Shown piece by piece: positions 46,419 through 56,985 of a DNA stretch of 64,000 nucleotides. Under the pieces are notes generated by a model. That model was not told the origin of the DNA. It made no database searches and saw only the letters and a list, made by a program, of their open reading frames with translations. Origin of the DNA: Dichotomocladium elegans (taxonomy: Eukaryota > Mucoromycota > Mucoromycetes > Mucorales > Lichtheimiaceae). Positions within the stretch are counted from its first letter, which is position 1, and every line of letters begins with the position of its first letter. Both the position numbers and the translations under genes were made by a program. The DNA lies in assembly GCA_025716815.1 (NCBI GenBank), contig JAIXMN010000007.1, positions 1,381,501-1,445,500 on the forward strand, given 5' to 3'.

Positions 46419-47727
46419 ATGCCGTCATCTACAAAGGTAATAACAAAAAAAACGGCTGTTCTTTTGGTCATTGGTTGCCATTCCATACTTATATGTCAGC
46501 TGCTTGTTTTTTTTCTTTTCTCTCTTGCTCTTTCACTCCATTCCTTCCAGAAGACATTTCAAGACAATAATTACATGATGCTCAGCACAATGAATTCACA
46601 TCAGCCGACCTGCTGGCTTTCCGAACCCAAGGTAAAAGAAGTGTTTCTGGGAGGAGCGGCATAATAATAATAATGAATTTTCTTTTTTTTTTTTGCTTAA
46701 AGCCTCGCGTCTCCTGCTCTAGTCCACTTTCAGTGTCGGCGCATTGTGGAAAGAAGACGAACTTTGTAGAAGAGTTCAAGTCGGCGCGAGACCAGCTGTC
46801 GCATTTTCGAAATAAAATGCATGGCCTCGCGGAGCAAATGGACGACATTGAGGCCGACATAGTAAGCAACCATACACATACACACACTCTCTCTCATCCG
46901 GGTTTTTCATTGTTTTTCTCTAACGTGAAGATAGCGGGTATCCGGCAATCGAGTGGGTAATTTGCTGTTGTCTTCTTCTTCTTCTTTCATGTGTTGCAGC
47001 ATCACTCCCCCCTCTCCCTCGAAAACTGCCTTCTGTATTGAATTCTGTAACCTTACTCTTTTACTGGCAATAGTCGAAATTGAACAAGACATTGTGCAGG
47101 CCCAGGAATCAAATGTCAATCTCCAAATTCGTCTTGAAAATGCGGTTGTACGGCAAAAAGAAACCGATACGGATGCCTCACGCACCATTCGTAATTTACA
47201 CACTAACCTAGCGATGGTAAAGAAAAGAGAGAGAGAGAGAAAGAATAGTGTATAACAAGCCGGGAGGTATCGGGAGAAAACTCATCATTTCGTTTGGGTG
47301 AACCCCCCAAAAAAAGTAGATTGCATATGCTACTACCGAGCTGCAAGATCGACTGGCCATCCTGGCCAATTGCCAAAAAACCCAGACAGGGAGCGCCAGT
47401 GCGGCCGTCGACAAGATGCGGGAATATGTGAAGATGCTCGAGGAAGCGCAGGACGCCATGCAGCTCTTGCATCAACGCAGGTCACTATCACCATCACCGC
47501 CGTTGCTGAGGCCGCCCTTGCCGCCTCGACCCTCTAGTTTAAAACAGGAGACCCTGTCTCCTGCCGCTGCCTCGGCTACTGTTAACGCAACGCACACCAT
47601 ACCCAACGAGATGTCAGACCTCTACAGACATCGTATCATCCGCAAACGTACCTCCCTTCATGGCATCTCATCCTCAAACAAATTACTTTCATCGCCCGGT
47701 GAAGGACTGCGGATTCTCCTCAACTGA
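46419..47727 (+). CDS. Coiled-coil protein of unknown function
   Basis: Not recognised as a known family. Exons 46419-46436, 46551-46631, 46703-46861, 46935-46956 (22 nt), 47074-47216 and 47320-47727 join in frame to 276 aa. Residues about 50-175 form an extended coiled coil (VEEFKSARDQLSHFRNKM, VEIEQDIVQAQESNV, ATTELQDRLAILANCQ, DKMREYVKMLEEAQDAM). A Pro-rich stretch (SPSPPLLRPPLPPRPSS) and a basic segment (YRHRIIRKRTS) follow. No signal peptide or membrane helix is visible. The first exon (MPSSTK) is short and could be preceded by another. The 22-nt exon is inferred only because it restores frame. Confidence 0.6.
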
Positions 47728-48510
47728 ACCCACCCGCTTATTTCTCTCTCTTTATTACCCTGTTCTTGGCAAACTATGTAGATTGCCATAACCAGGCCGA
47801 CCGCTGTCAACGCTAAACAATATACATCAGGTGGTCCAGCTATTAGAAGCAAATAAACCTATTACTCTTGTTTGTTTGTTTAGCATAAGAAAGAGAACAT
47901 GCAGAGTGTTTGATTCTACAGTAAATAACGGACCATGCGAAACATTCACGTGCTTCTTGAGCTTCTCGAAACAACGTTCCTTCGTTGAAATGCATACATA
48001 CATATATATCAAAGGTGTTGTTGTCTGCCCGCCTGCCCAACCCCACAAATCCCATCCCTTTAGAAAGCGTGATGCAAATTACATGGGGAGGGAGGGGTGG
48101 GCAACGGTCAACTTCATGTTTTTTGATGCATCGTCCAGGGGGATAGTATAAATCCCTACATCATATTATAGGGAAGTCTTCGTATGCGTTTTTCTTTATG
48201 AAAAAAAAAAAGCGTTCAACCTTTAATAGTAGCGGGTACTGGAGCGATTGATCAATAAGTACGTGTCAAGCAATGAAGTTAGCTCTTGCTGAACAAATAC
48301 TACACTTCTTCATAAAAACACGCCAAGTTTTTGTTGTTAAGAGATCCGTTCACTCATCACCCGGGAGATCAATCATGTTCCTGTAAGAGCGGGCTATTTT
48401 TTTTTTGTTCGAGCGCCGGCAAGTTGCCTTATTGATCGTCTTTTCTCAGCAAAGATAACTTTGGTTTGTTTTAATATGAGATCTGCTTTTGTTGTTTATT
48501 TTCGTCAATG
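47728..48510. other. Convergent 3' spacer
   Basis: 783 bp between the 3' ends of the coiled-coil gene (plus) and KAE1 (minus). No gene recognised; open frames here are short. Confidence 0.45.
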
Positions 48511-49853
48511 TCAATCATCTCGCCATGACACATACACCTCGTCCGTCCGGAACCGTTGCGTGCAAGAGCTCTTTTCCAGCGGCGTTATATAGCCTTGTCG
48601 ATATGCAAGCAGGCCAGCGTGGGCAATCATGATGCCATTATCGATACAGAACCTGTAAGGCGGGAAACAGAACATCAATCGGGCGTGAGCTAATACTACA
48701 CCTCTGGTTCCTTCTTTCTTTACCGATCATCCATTGCGCACACAGAACCACCACGCTCCTTGGCCATTTCCTCCATCATCGCTTGTAGTCGGACGTTGCC
48801 TAAACCGATTGCAAGTTAGAAACTACTCAAACCGCATAGCCGCGGATACGTACACCCAACTCCTCCGACGAGCAGAACCTCGGTCGACTCAACATGGGCC
48901 ATGGCGCGTTCCGTAATCTCAACGAGCATTGCAAATAATGTCTCCTGGAGCGAGAAACAAAGATCTTCTGGTGTCACCTCACCAGTCGGTAGCTTTTCCT
49001 TTGCAAGCATTTCGATATATGAGAGGATCCCGGAGAAGGATACGTCCATACCCTTTACGGTATATGGCAGAGAGACGAATTTCTTTCCTCTAATGTGTCG
49101 TCATCCATTTTTGGTTGGGAGGGGCGGTAAGTCAGTTTTTTTTTTTTTTTGGTATCACTCAGCCTGACTCCGTTAAGGCATACCGCTTTGCATATTGCTC
49201 AATATTATATCCCGGGCTCGGATCGTTGGAGAGGCCTAAGATACGTGCAAACCGATCGAGGCAGTTGCCAATAGCAATATCAAGTGTTTCGCCGAAGATG
49301 CGATACTTGTGCTGCGAATAAGCAATCACTTGCGTATTTCCGCCGCTCACGTACAGAATCACGGGGTTCGATGCCTTGGTGATCTCACGACCCATCTCAA
49401 TATCTGATAATAGATGAAAGATCTGTTTCAATCGAGGGGGAGAGAGAAAGAAAGAAAAAACGTATTAAAGGGGTTGACGAAGAAGGGGGAAAAAGCGAAC
49501 CTACGTCCAATGCAGTGGTTGACACCCACCAAGGGCTTATCCCATAATAAAGACAGCGTACGTGCCACTACGGCCACGGAAGTCAGCGGCGCGCCCATAC
49601 CAGGCCCTTTTGTAAAGCAAATAACATCAATGTCCTTGGCAGTTAGCTTGGCATCGTCCATCGCCTTCTTCATGACATCAAGAACGCAATCCCGATGATG
49701 CTGCGCGGTGTCGCGTGGCAAGAATCCTTCACCGGGAGGTGTAATATAGGTGTCTCTGACATTTGCGAGTACGCTGACGTGATTGTTTTCATGGCGAATG
49801 ATACCAACGCCGAGCTTATTGGCAGATCCTTCGAAACCTATCGCAACTGTCAT
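48511..49853 (-). CDS. KAE1: KAE1/OSGEP, catalytic subunit of KEOPS (tRNA t6A synthesis)
   Basis: Transfers threonylcarbamoyl to A37 of ANN-reading tRNAs as part of the KEOPS/EKC complex in cytosol and nucleus. Exons 49853-49505, 49403-49184, 49089-48854, 48799-48724 and 48652-48511 give 340 aa, the normal cytosolic length without a mitochondrial presequence, so it is Kae1 rather than Qri7. It starts at once with the fold: [16 protein letters not shown]. The metal-binding histidines are in TAQHHRDCV and NHCIGHIEMGRE. Other motifs are [38 protein letters not shown] and VSFSGIL. Near the end [14 protein letters not shown] and [17 protein letters not shown] carry the final metal-ligand Asp (IDN) region. 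Tandem with NDUFB7 downstream of it on the same strand. Confidence 0.97.
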
Positions 49854-50347
49854 TCTTCAATTCAACGAACAAGGGGAAGGGAAAAAAAATTGAGCCCTCA
49901 CTCCCGGGGGGGAGGAGAGAAAGCAGCGAAGATTTACACATTCCAAATAAGGAAAATCATGTTTTTCCTCTTCTTTCAGCTATGCACTCGGCCACGACAA
50001 AGTTCCCCGTTCAACGCGGCTTTGCCCTTTGCAGATGATGCCGTATTATATTTCTTTCTTTCTACGCCGTTTGAACTCAATGCGACACTAAGAAAGAAAA
50101 AGAACAAAGGTTTCTTCCATCGCGTAAAATAAATGAAGGGAACCTCGGCATAGGGGATGTTGGTGCGCTCTCTGTTCATTCCCATCCTCTTTTTTGGAAG
50201 GTAGAGTTCGCGAGATGGAAGGGGGAGTGGCATGCCGACCCTGACCCGGTGTCATCTATTTTTTTTTCGCTTGAAGGATTGAACTTTGCAAATACGAACA
50301 AAAGTACAAAAGTGTAACTTGTTCAACTAATTTGTTCTCCAGCTCAT
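49854..50347. other. Spacer between KAE1 and NDUFB7
   Basis: 494 bp upstream of KAE1 and downstream of NDUFB7 (both minus). Homopolymer-rich; no gene recognised. Confidence 0.4.
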
Positions 50348-50800
50348 TTATTCCTCGTCCTTTTGCTTCTCCAATTCGCGCATGCGTCGCTTATAGCTAT
50401 AGTAAATGACGATATATATATATAAGAAATTTTGATACTGATGTTCGCGTTGGCATGGATGCCAGTGCACACACACACAACTCTCTCTCTTTTCTTTTTT
50501 TTCGTATTTGCAGCAAGGAAAGAAAAGAAAACTCACTCATCGTATTGACATTTCTCATACGCGTGACGTTCGTTCTCACATTTCCAAGGAAGGTAGAAAG
50601 TCTCGCCACGGCACTTGTTCAAGGGCAAAAGGAGATGGGCACAATAATCCCGGTATTCAAGAGGAATGCGGGATTTGTTCAATTCTTGCTGGCTAGCCTT
50701 CATTTCTGATATAAGAAATGAAAAGCAAACAGAAATCCAAGTAAGTCCACATGCGATGCCTTTGCTAATGTCGCGATTGCTCTTTCTCACCTTGTGCCAT
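50348..50800 (-). CDS. NDUFB7: NDUFB7 (B18) subunit of mitochondrial complex I
   Basis: Accessory subunit of NADH:ubiquinone oxidoreductase on the intermembrane-space side. Exons 50800-50791 (only 10 nt), 50705-50537 and 50396-50348 give 75 aa. It contains the twin CX9C pair CAHLLLPLNKC and CENERHAYEKC, which form disulphides through the Mia40 import route, plus the family motif ETFYLPWKCENERH. The C-terminus is charged (YKRRMRELEKQKDEE). The protein is a little shorter than animal B18. A 10-bp CRE palindrome lies about 100 bp upstream of the start. Presence of complex I subunits is expected for an aerobic fungus. Confidence 0.95.
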
Positions 50801-50900
50801 GGTTATTGTATTTGTCGTGGTTGGGGTTGCGGGTGCGTCTGGTCCTATTTGAATTGTTTTTGGTGACTACTGACCTCTTCGGCTTTTCTCGCTCCCAAAT

Positions 50901-50910
50901 GTGACGTCAC
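50901..50910. promoter_or_regulatory. CRE-type palindrome in the NDUFB7 promoter
   Basis: Perfect 10-bp palindrome GTGACGTCAC, containing the CRE core, about 100 bp upstream of the NDUFB7 start codon in the gap before the PPR gene's 3' end. Confidence 0.45.
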
Positions 50911-51056
50911 GGGACAACAAAAAAATTGGTTTGAGACATTGGAAGGTATCCATTCACTGCAATGTCAGGGGCTTTTTTTATGAAATGATTATGTATACTG
51001 TACAAATAATGGACGAAAAAATACATGAGATGAATGAATACGAGTCTGTCTACTTG

Positions 51057-54000
51057 TTAATGCTGTTCCCGAAGTTGCTGCGGTTTTTCTTCGCGCAGAA
51101 GTTGGTGCACTGCCTCCACTACCTTGACGGGATAGTTGCGCGCGCCCTGCATGTGCTTAACAATCTGGGCGGCCTTTTCAGGATCGTTGTTGGCCAGATA
51201 CGCTTTCACCATCGCTTCATAGGTGCTTGGTTCACGTACTAGGTTGTTGTGCTCGTTCTTTATGTCCGCCATGTTGTTCCAAATAGCCTCTGCTTTGTCA
51301 ATTTGTCCCAGCGAACCGTATCCTGAGATGAACAGATTCTCAATATAAGGCGAAGATGAGTAGCCCTGAGCAAGCATTTCCTTGTAAAGGCTCTCAGCAG
51401 CCGGCATGTCGTTGTTCTCAATGTAGGTATTGAACATGGCCTGAAAGACGGTTTCGTCAGGCTTCACTTCCGCCTTCTGCATCTCCTTATAGACTGCCAC
51501 GGCAGACGGCACATCCCGATGCAGACATCCGTACGAATGAATCAAGGTCGCAAAGTGGTTCGGTCCAGGCTGGAGATTGTGGCGCTTACTCATGTCCGTC
51601 AAGAGCTTGTGCGCAGTGACCATGTCATACGGTGGGATGTTAGCATAAACCTCCATCAAGAGGCGGTAAGTGTGGCCCGAGGGCTGCAGATTGTAGCGCT
51701 GCAGCAGGTGGAAATACTCCAAAGCCTTTTCGCGGTTCGGGCGTTGCTGCGTGTAGAACTGAATCATGCTGTTAAATACACCAATGCGAGGGAAATACTT
51801 GGGCGCCTTGAGCATCTCATGGAAGTACTGTTCGGCACGAGTCTCGGAGCTGCATTTGATGCACGCTGTGATGACTGCCGCGTATGTGATCGAGTTGGGC
51901 ACAACATTGTACTTCTTCATTTCCTCAAACATATGGAGCACCATATCAATCTTTCGACACTTGGCGAGCTTGGACATGATCACATTATAAAAGTACACCG
52001 TCGGTCGTACGTTGTGCCGCATCGCCTCCTCGTAAATATCCATCGCGTCCGATGATTCGTCGGCAGTACTGTTGGGGGTGCATGCAAGCAGTGATGCGTA
52101 GCCATCGCCATCGGGCACCATGCCTTGCGCGCGCATAGAGTCGTAGAATTCCTTCGCCCGAGGAACATCCTCAGCTCGGGCATATGCAATCAACATGCTG
52201 TTTAATACGCTCTGTATCCCACGACGATTCCACGGCTTCTCCGGGTTCATGAGGGTCTCCTTGGTGAGATTGTAGACCCGCTCAGCGCTTTTCAAATCCT
52301 TGTGACGGGTAGCATTCTGAATGATATCACGGACGACTTCTGCTTTCGGGATCTGGCCTTGTTGGATAACCTCCTTCTCAAGACATTCAACTGCGCCGTG
52401 AAGGTTGCCTTGCACAGCCTTGCTAACAGCTGCGTTTGAGTGGCCAATGAACTCCGCTGATTGACTGCTACCCGGCACTGCCTTGCCGACGGATCCCTCC
52501 GAGCACCCGTCCAAAAACGGCTCGAACTCACTCTCCCAGCGCGCCTGCGCCTGGGTGTTTTTAGCGCGGCCCAAACGGGTCAGGACACGAGCATTGAGAT
52601 TTGGCATTGTAATAGGAACACCTAGTGCTTTGATATCGTTCAATAGGTCGAAAATACGAGTTGCGAATTGATTGCGCTCATTGACAGTGCGGAATAGAGC
52701 TTCAAAAATAACACCAAAATCTCTGGAACCGGCAGTGCTGGAGAACTCTTCCCATAAAGCTGGATCTTTCTTGGCAGCATCGTAATGCTTGATAATGGCG
52801 GAGGCGAGTGATGGATTTAACTTGATACTGTACTTGAATAAATGGCGAATAACGCTAACTGACACAGACAGGTTCTCGCTCTTTGTGGCAAAATCCATTG
52901 CGACGTTGACGATGGGCGATTGGTCGTTGATGAAGTTCGATTTGGCATATAAACTAGTTAAGGATTCGAGTGCCCGCTCACCTTTCTTGAACTCGTTCAA
53001 CTCCATATAGCCCTGTAAGACCTCTTTGAAGAGCTCAGCGTCGAGCAGCAAACCCTTGGAAGTAGATTCTTGAAGAACTTTTAGGCCACGTTCAGGTTGT
53101 TTATGTTGACGGAGAAGGCAGACATAATCGGCGATACGTCCGTACTGCTTGCTGATGTCGTATTGACTCATTTGTTCGTACATTTCTGTTGCTTTTGCAA
53201 TGTCACCTTTGTGGCAATACGCAGCGAGCAGTGCGCCATAGGTATTAACGTCCGGTCGAGGCATTTCTGGGTCTGATACGAATCTGCGAAGGATCTCATC
53301 AATAATCTCATAATCGTTTCTTGCGCCAGCTCCACTGATGATTTTGTTATAGGTCGTGATAGTGGGGCGAATCTCATCCTTCGCAAGAACGTTTTCGATT
53401 AGTTCAAGCGCACCAGGAAGATCACCTGCGTCGACATGCGCGAAGACGTATGCATTGTACACCAAGACGGGATCGTGCGCGGGTAACTTATGGCGGAGAG
53501 AACGGTACTCCTTAAAGCACTCGTGTACAGCCTTAAGATCGCCCGCGTAGCCATACATCGAAATGAGCATTGAGAAGGTCATATTATTCGGGTTTGCAGT
53601 CTTGCTTCCTTCCAGGTGTTCATAGACGACAAGTGCATCTTTAGTGTTGCCATTGATTGAGAGCATGTTGAGCATGCGGTTGTAGAGGTCAACGTCGAAT
53701 TCCTGTGTCTGCTGCTCCTTAACGGCCTGCTCGAAGAGCAAGAGTGCACGCTTGACAATGGTCTGGCTTTCTGTTCTCAACTGCCCCAGACGATCGTCGC
53801 CAGTTCCGAAGAGGCTGACCTTGTGGCGAAGGGCATGGACTGACTTGTTAACCTCTGAGTCGCGCCTGCAGAGCGTCTTGATTAGGGTCGCATAGGCGTG
53901 AGCAGTCGGTGTGACACCATTGGCAACCATGTCATCATAGACATCGCACATAGCTTTGACCGATTGGTTCCTGTTGCGAGTCTTCATGGACCCATAAGCA

Positions 54001-54500
54001 TCCAAGACGGCATCGTAGGTTTGAGTAGACATGGAAACTCCAGACTTCCGACCAGCGACAAATTCAGCAACAACACGTTCAGAGTCATTTGCCTTGGCAG
54101 CCTGCATAATACGGTTATTGATTTCACCAGTCGCCTCCTCGGATGCGGCCTTGGTGGCAAGCGAGTGATTGAATCGAGAATGCTGGGTAATCGGAGCGAT
54201 CTTGGCGAGTTGCTGCCACTGAGAGCGCGACAGACGAGTACGATCGCCATTGTCATCCTGCGACTGTTTATTGAGGTGCTGCGATGCGCGGCTGGTGGTA
54301 TACGAGAGTTTGCCGGCGGATACATTGCGAGAAGAGAGAAAAGCGGTGGACTTATAGGAATGTGCAACGGATAGTTGCTTAGACAGACCACTTTGTCTAG
54401 CAACGTTATTTAGGAGCTGACTTCCCTTTGCACTGTACATAGAGGTAAAGTTACGTGGAAGGGGAAGAAAATGAAAGAGTTTTTGATTTACAAAAGACAC
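51057..54500 (-). CDS. Large mitochondrial pentatricopeptide-repeat (PPR) protein
   Basis: Single uninterrupted exon of 1147 aa. The N-terminus is basic and Ser-rich without acidic residues (MSFVNQKLFHFLPLPRNFTSMYSAKGS), as for a mitochondrial presequence; ATG 54440 is an alternative start. From about residue 160 it is a long array of 35-residue PPR units: TYDAVLDAYGSMKTRN, AYATLIKTLCRR, TFSMLISMYGYAGDLKAVHE, TYNKIISGAGARNDYE, TYGALLAAYCHKGDIAKATEM, then a second cluster from about residue 770 with FYNVIMSKLAKCRKIDMVLHMFEEM, TYAAVITACIKC and TYEAMVKAYLANNDPEKAAQI. Such proteins bind organelle mRNAs and control their stability or translation (compare Pet309/Cya5 or LRPPRC type). The RNA target cannot be read by eye. 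The lack of introns contrasts with its neighbours. Confidence 0.9.
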   Translation of the reverse strand: MSFVNQKLFHFLPLPRNFTSMYSAKGSQLLNNVARQSGLSKQLSVAHSYKSTAFLSSRNVSAGKLSYTTSRASQHLNKQSQDDNGDRTRLSRSQWQQLAKIAPITQHSRFNHSLATKAASEEATGEINNRIMQAAKANDSERVVAEFVAGRKSGVSMSTQTYDAVLDAYGSMKTRNRNQSVKAMCDVYDDMVANGVTPTAHAYATLIKTLCRRDSEVNKSVHALRHKVSLFGTGDDRLGQLRTESQTIVKRALLLFEQAVKEQQTQEFDVDLYNRMLNMLSINGNTKDALVVYEHLEGSKTANPNNMTFSMLISMYGYAGDLKAVHECFKEYRSLRHKLPAHDPVLVYNAYVFAHVDAGDLPGALELIENVLAKDEIRPTITTYNKIISGAGARNDYEIIDEILRRFVSDPEMPRPDVNTYGALLAAYCHKGDIAKATEMYEQMSQYDISKQYGRIADYVCLLRQHKQPERGLKVLQESTSKGLLLDAELFKEVLQGYMELNEFKKGERALESLTSLYAKSNFINDQSPIVNVAMDFATKSENLSVSVSVIRHLFKYSIKLNPSLASAIIKHYDAAKKDPALWEEFSSTAGSRDFGVIFEALFRTVNERNQFATRIFDLLNDIKALGVPITMPNLNARVLTRLGRAKNTQAQARWESEFEPFLDGCSEGSVGKAVPGSSQSAEFIGHSNAAVSKAVQGNLHGAVECLEKEVIQQGQIPKAEVVRDIIQNATRHKDLKSAERVYNLTKETLMNPEKPWNRRGIQSVLNSMLIAYARAEDVPRAKEFYDSMRAQGMVPDGDGYASLLACTPNSTADESSDAMDIYEEAMRHNVRPTVYFYNVIMSKLAKCRKIDMVLHMFEEMKKYNVVPNSITYAAVITACIKCSSETRAEQYFHEMLKAPKYFPRIGVFNSMIQFYTQQRPNREKALEYFHLLQRYNLQPSGHTYRLLMEVYANIPPYDMVTAHKLLTDMSKRHNLQPGPNHFATLIHSYGCLHRDVPSAVAVYKEMQKAEVKPDETVFQAMFNTYIENNDMPAAESLYKEMLAQGYSSSPYIENLFISGYGSLGQIDKAEAIWNNMADIKNEHNNLVREPSTYEAMVKAYLANNDPEKAAQIVKHMQGARNYPVKVVEAVHQLLREEKPQQLREQH

Positions 54501-56985
54501 ACAGGTGCTTTTCGGAGGGAAAGAGGTTGTAAATAGTCTTTTGAGTCACAAACCGGAGGCAAATACCTCGGTAGCGGAGTTAATTGGTCATAAAATGACC
54601 AGCCCGTTCCGGAATTGCACGATTTAAAAAGAACAGCGTAGAAAATAAGCAGCACCCACCGTAATAAACATCAATAGCAAGTGATCGAACGATAAAATAT
54701 TGCATCTGCTCATGAGACAACCTCTTTGTGAAAAATATGGGGTTACTCATGACCTCCACATGTGTGTGTGTATCAATGCCATTCAGAACCAAATACCTAC
54801 ATTGGATGGTCAACGTTATGTTTATCCGATTCCTTTCCGTCGCCCTATTCTTGAATATTACTGTCATGTCAAGTGGTATATAAGTTCACAACCGGTCTGC
54901 CGGACAAAGGAACATTCAGATGCACCCAAAAAAAGGGGAGGGAGACCGACACAGAAATGCATATAAACAATGGTGGTCCACGTTCCATTTAGTATTCTCC
55001 AGTCCACTACTGAGTGTATGTTGGGGATAGTATTTTAACGGAACATATCAGATAAGTAGCTTATCAGGTCATATTTTCCTGGATAATATTGTTGAGGCTT
55101 CCCGAAAAAAAATCGAACAAGCCTTATTATAGAAGAAATTGTGGTGCCTCGATGCAAATTTGCCAGGAACAGCATTTACACTGCTAACATCTTAGTTGCT
55201 GACAGCGAAGGAAACCATCCTCGTGAAAGAGGTATTCTAGCCAAGAGTAGGAAGTATAAACATATGCAACCTGTTGGCGGATGGGGATATACGTTAACTG
55301 GTGTGCTTGGAAAAAGCCAAATACATGCCTACAAATGAAGACATGCTGTCAAGGAAGAGAGGAAACGGTATAACAGGGAATTGGGTGATGAATAACCATA
55401 GACGGGATACGTTTGCAGGTATCATAACGGAAGGAATATCCTCTTTGGCGGCAGAGGTAAGCGCGCAATACACATTGTGCCTAATGGGTTTGTTATGTGG
55501 TTAAAGCAGGAATAAAGATGGACCCATGCCCCCCCTCTCTGTACATCCATGTCTTAGTATTTATTCATTTTCTTTTGCAGCCGGCATCGGAGCAAACTTG
55601 CTATGTATCACAAATGGCTTTAAAATGAGATGAGTAAGCTTTGATGCATTGCAACCGGCTCCGGCTAGGTCAACAAAATCGAGTAAATCCAAGGTGCCTT
55701 TTTTGTGGCTGCTATGCTCCCTTCGACAGCACATGCGAAAACATAATATACAAATGCTGAACCGAATAATAGGAAGCGGACGATATGCTACTGACGAATA
55801 TATCTATGTTACGGCTGCTAATTCATACGATGACGTTGAGAAGCATTTTGGTTGCCTTGGACGCATCGCTCGTTCATGAAACTCGATTTGAAGACCCATT
55901 AATATGCCAACCTTTTGGAAATCTTACCAGAACAATCACAGACGACAGCGCAGGGAAGAGCCGCTGACAGGGGTAACAACAACGCTACAACTGCGACGGC
56001 TAGCCTTATAAACGTCGCCAACGCAATATCTTGCAATTGCGTTTCATGAGCTGTAGGGTTCATTGTGTCAACGCAAATGGAAACTATCACTCGAAAATCA
56101 CATCCACTGCGCCGGGGCAACCACCCACATTTTGCTCATGGTACGTAATCAGTATCCAGACGATTTATCACCTTATTTCAAGCAATCACGATCTCGAGGA
56201 AACCATCAATTCGATTGAGGCAAACTATAGCATGAAAAGCTTCCAATGGAGACGACCCCCAGCATGACTGGCGTCGCTCGAAACCTTGTGATGGGAGGAA
56301 CCGACCGAGATAAAGCGGTTGTTCATCTTTTGGATTTTGGATCTCCCCACAAATGAAAAATCCGGAAATTTCCTCATGGTGCGGATTGCAAAGGAGAGTC
56401 ATTAATGTTAGAGTGCAATAGAACAAGCTAGTATGGTACGTAGTACTTATAGGAAGTGGATACGCGTTAGACAGCTTCTCCAACTGTGAACACCATCCAT
56501 GGGATAGCGTGGAGTGAAAGAGCAAATCGCCGAAAGTAATTTTTGTAGAACCTGATTGACGCCCAATGCATGCTAATGCGAGTCTGCCTAATATTTACGT
56601 TAAGCCGAGTAGCGCAGTATGCGTTACATAATTGAGCAAGCGCTGTCAACTGGCGGTAGTAACTGGTAATTATGTGCATATTGATTATTTCATTTGGATG
56701 GTGTGCATTTGTGGATAATGCGTCTTCATATTCTTATTTGTAATGGACTACATCTGCGGTTGTTTGTAAAAGGCAAGGTAGAATGTATATGATTTATTTT
56801 TGCTCTGATTGTCATTTTAAATGTTTGGAAAACTTGCAGCTTTTAGAGGAGGAAAAGGGAGTGGCGCTTAGATGGATGGAACAAAATGGAGATTGCATAA
56901 ACACAATGAAAAAAGAAAAGAATGCGGAAAATAACCGATAAGAACGATTGATGAAGACATGAAAAGAAGTAGGCATGAAAATAAT
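54501..56985. other. Intergenic upstream of the PPR gene
   Basis: 2.5 kb with short, motif-free open frames on both strands (for example 55141-55338, 55649-55879). It may contain old repeat debris but I recognise no transposase or domain. Confidence 0.45.

Noticed and set aside
51519..52055. 178-codon plus-strand frame inside the PPR gene
   Set aside because: Antisense shadow of the intact 1147-codon PPR frame.
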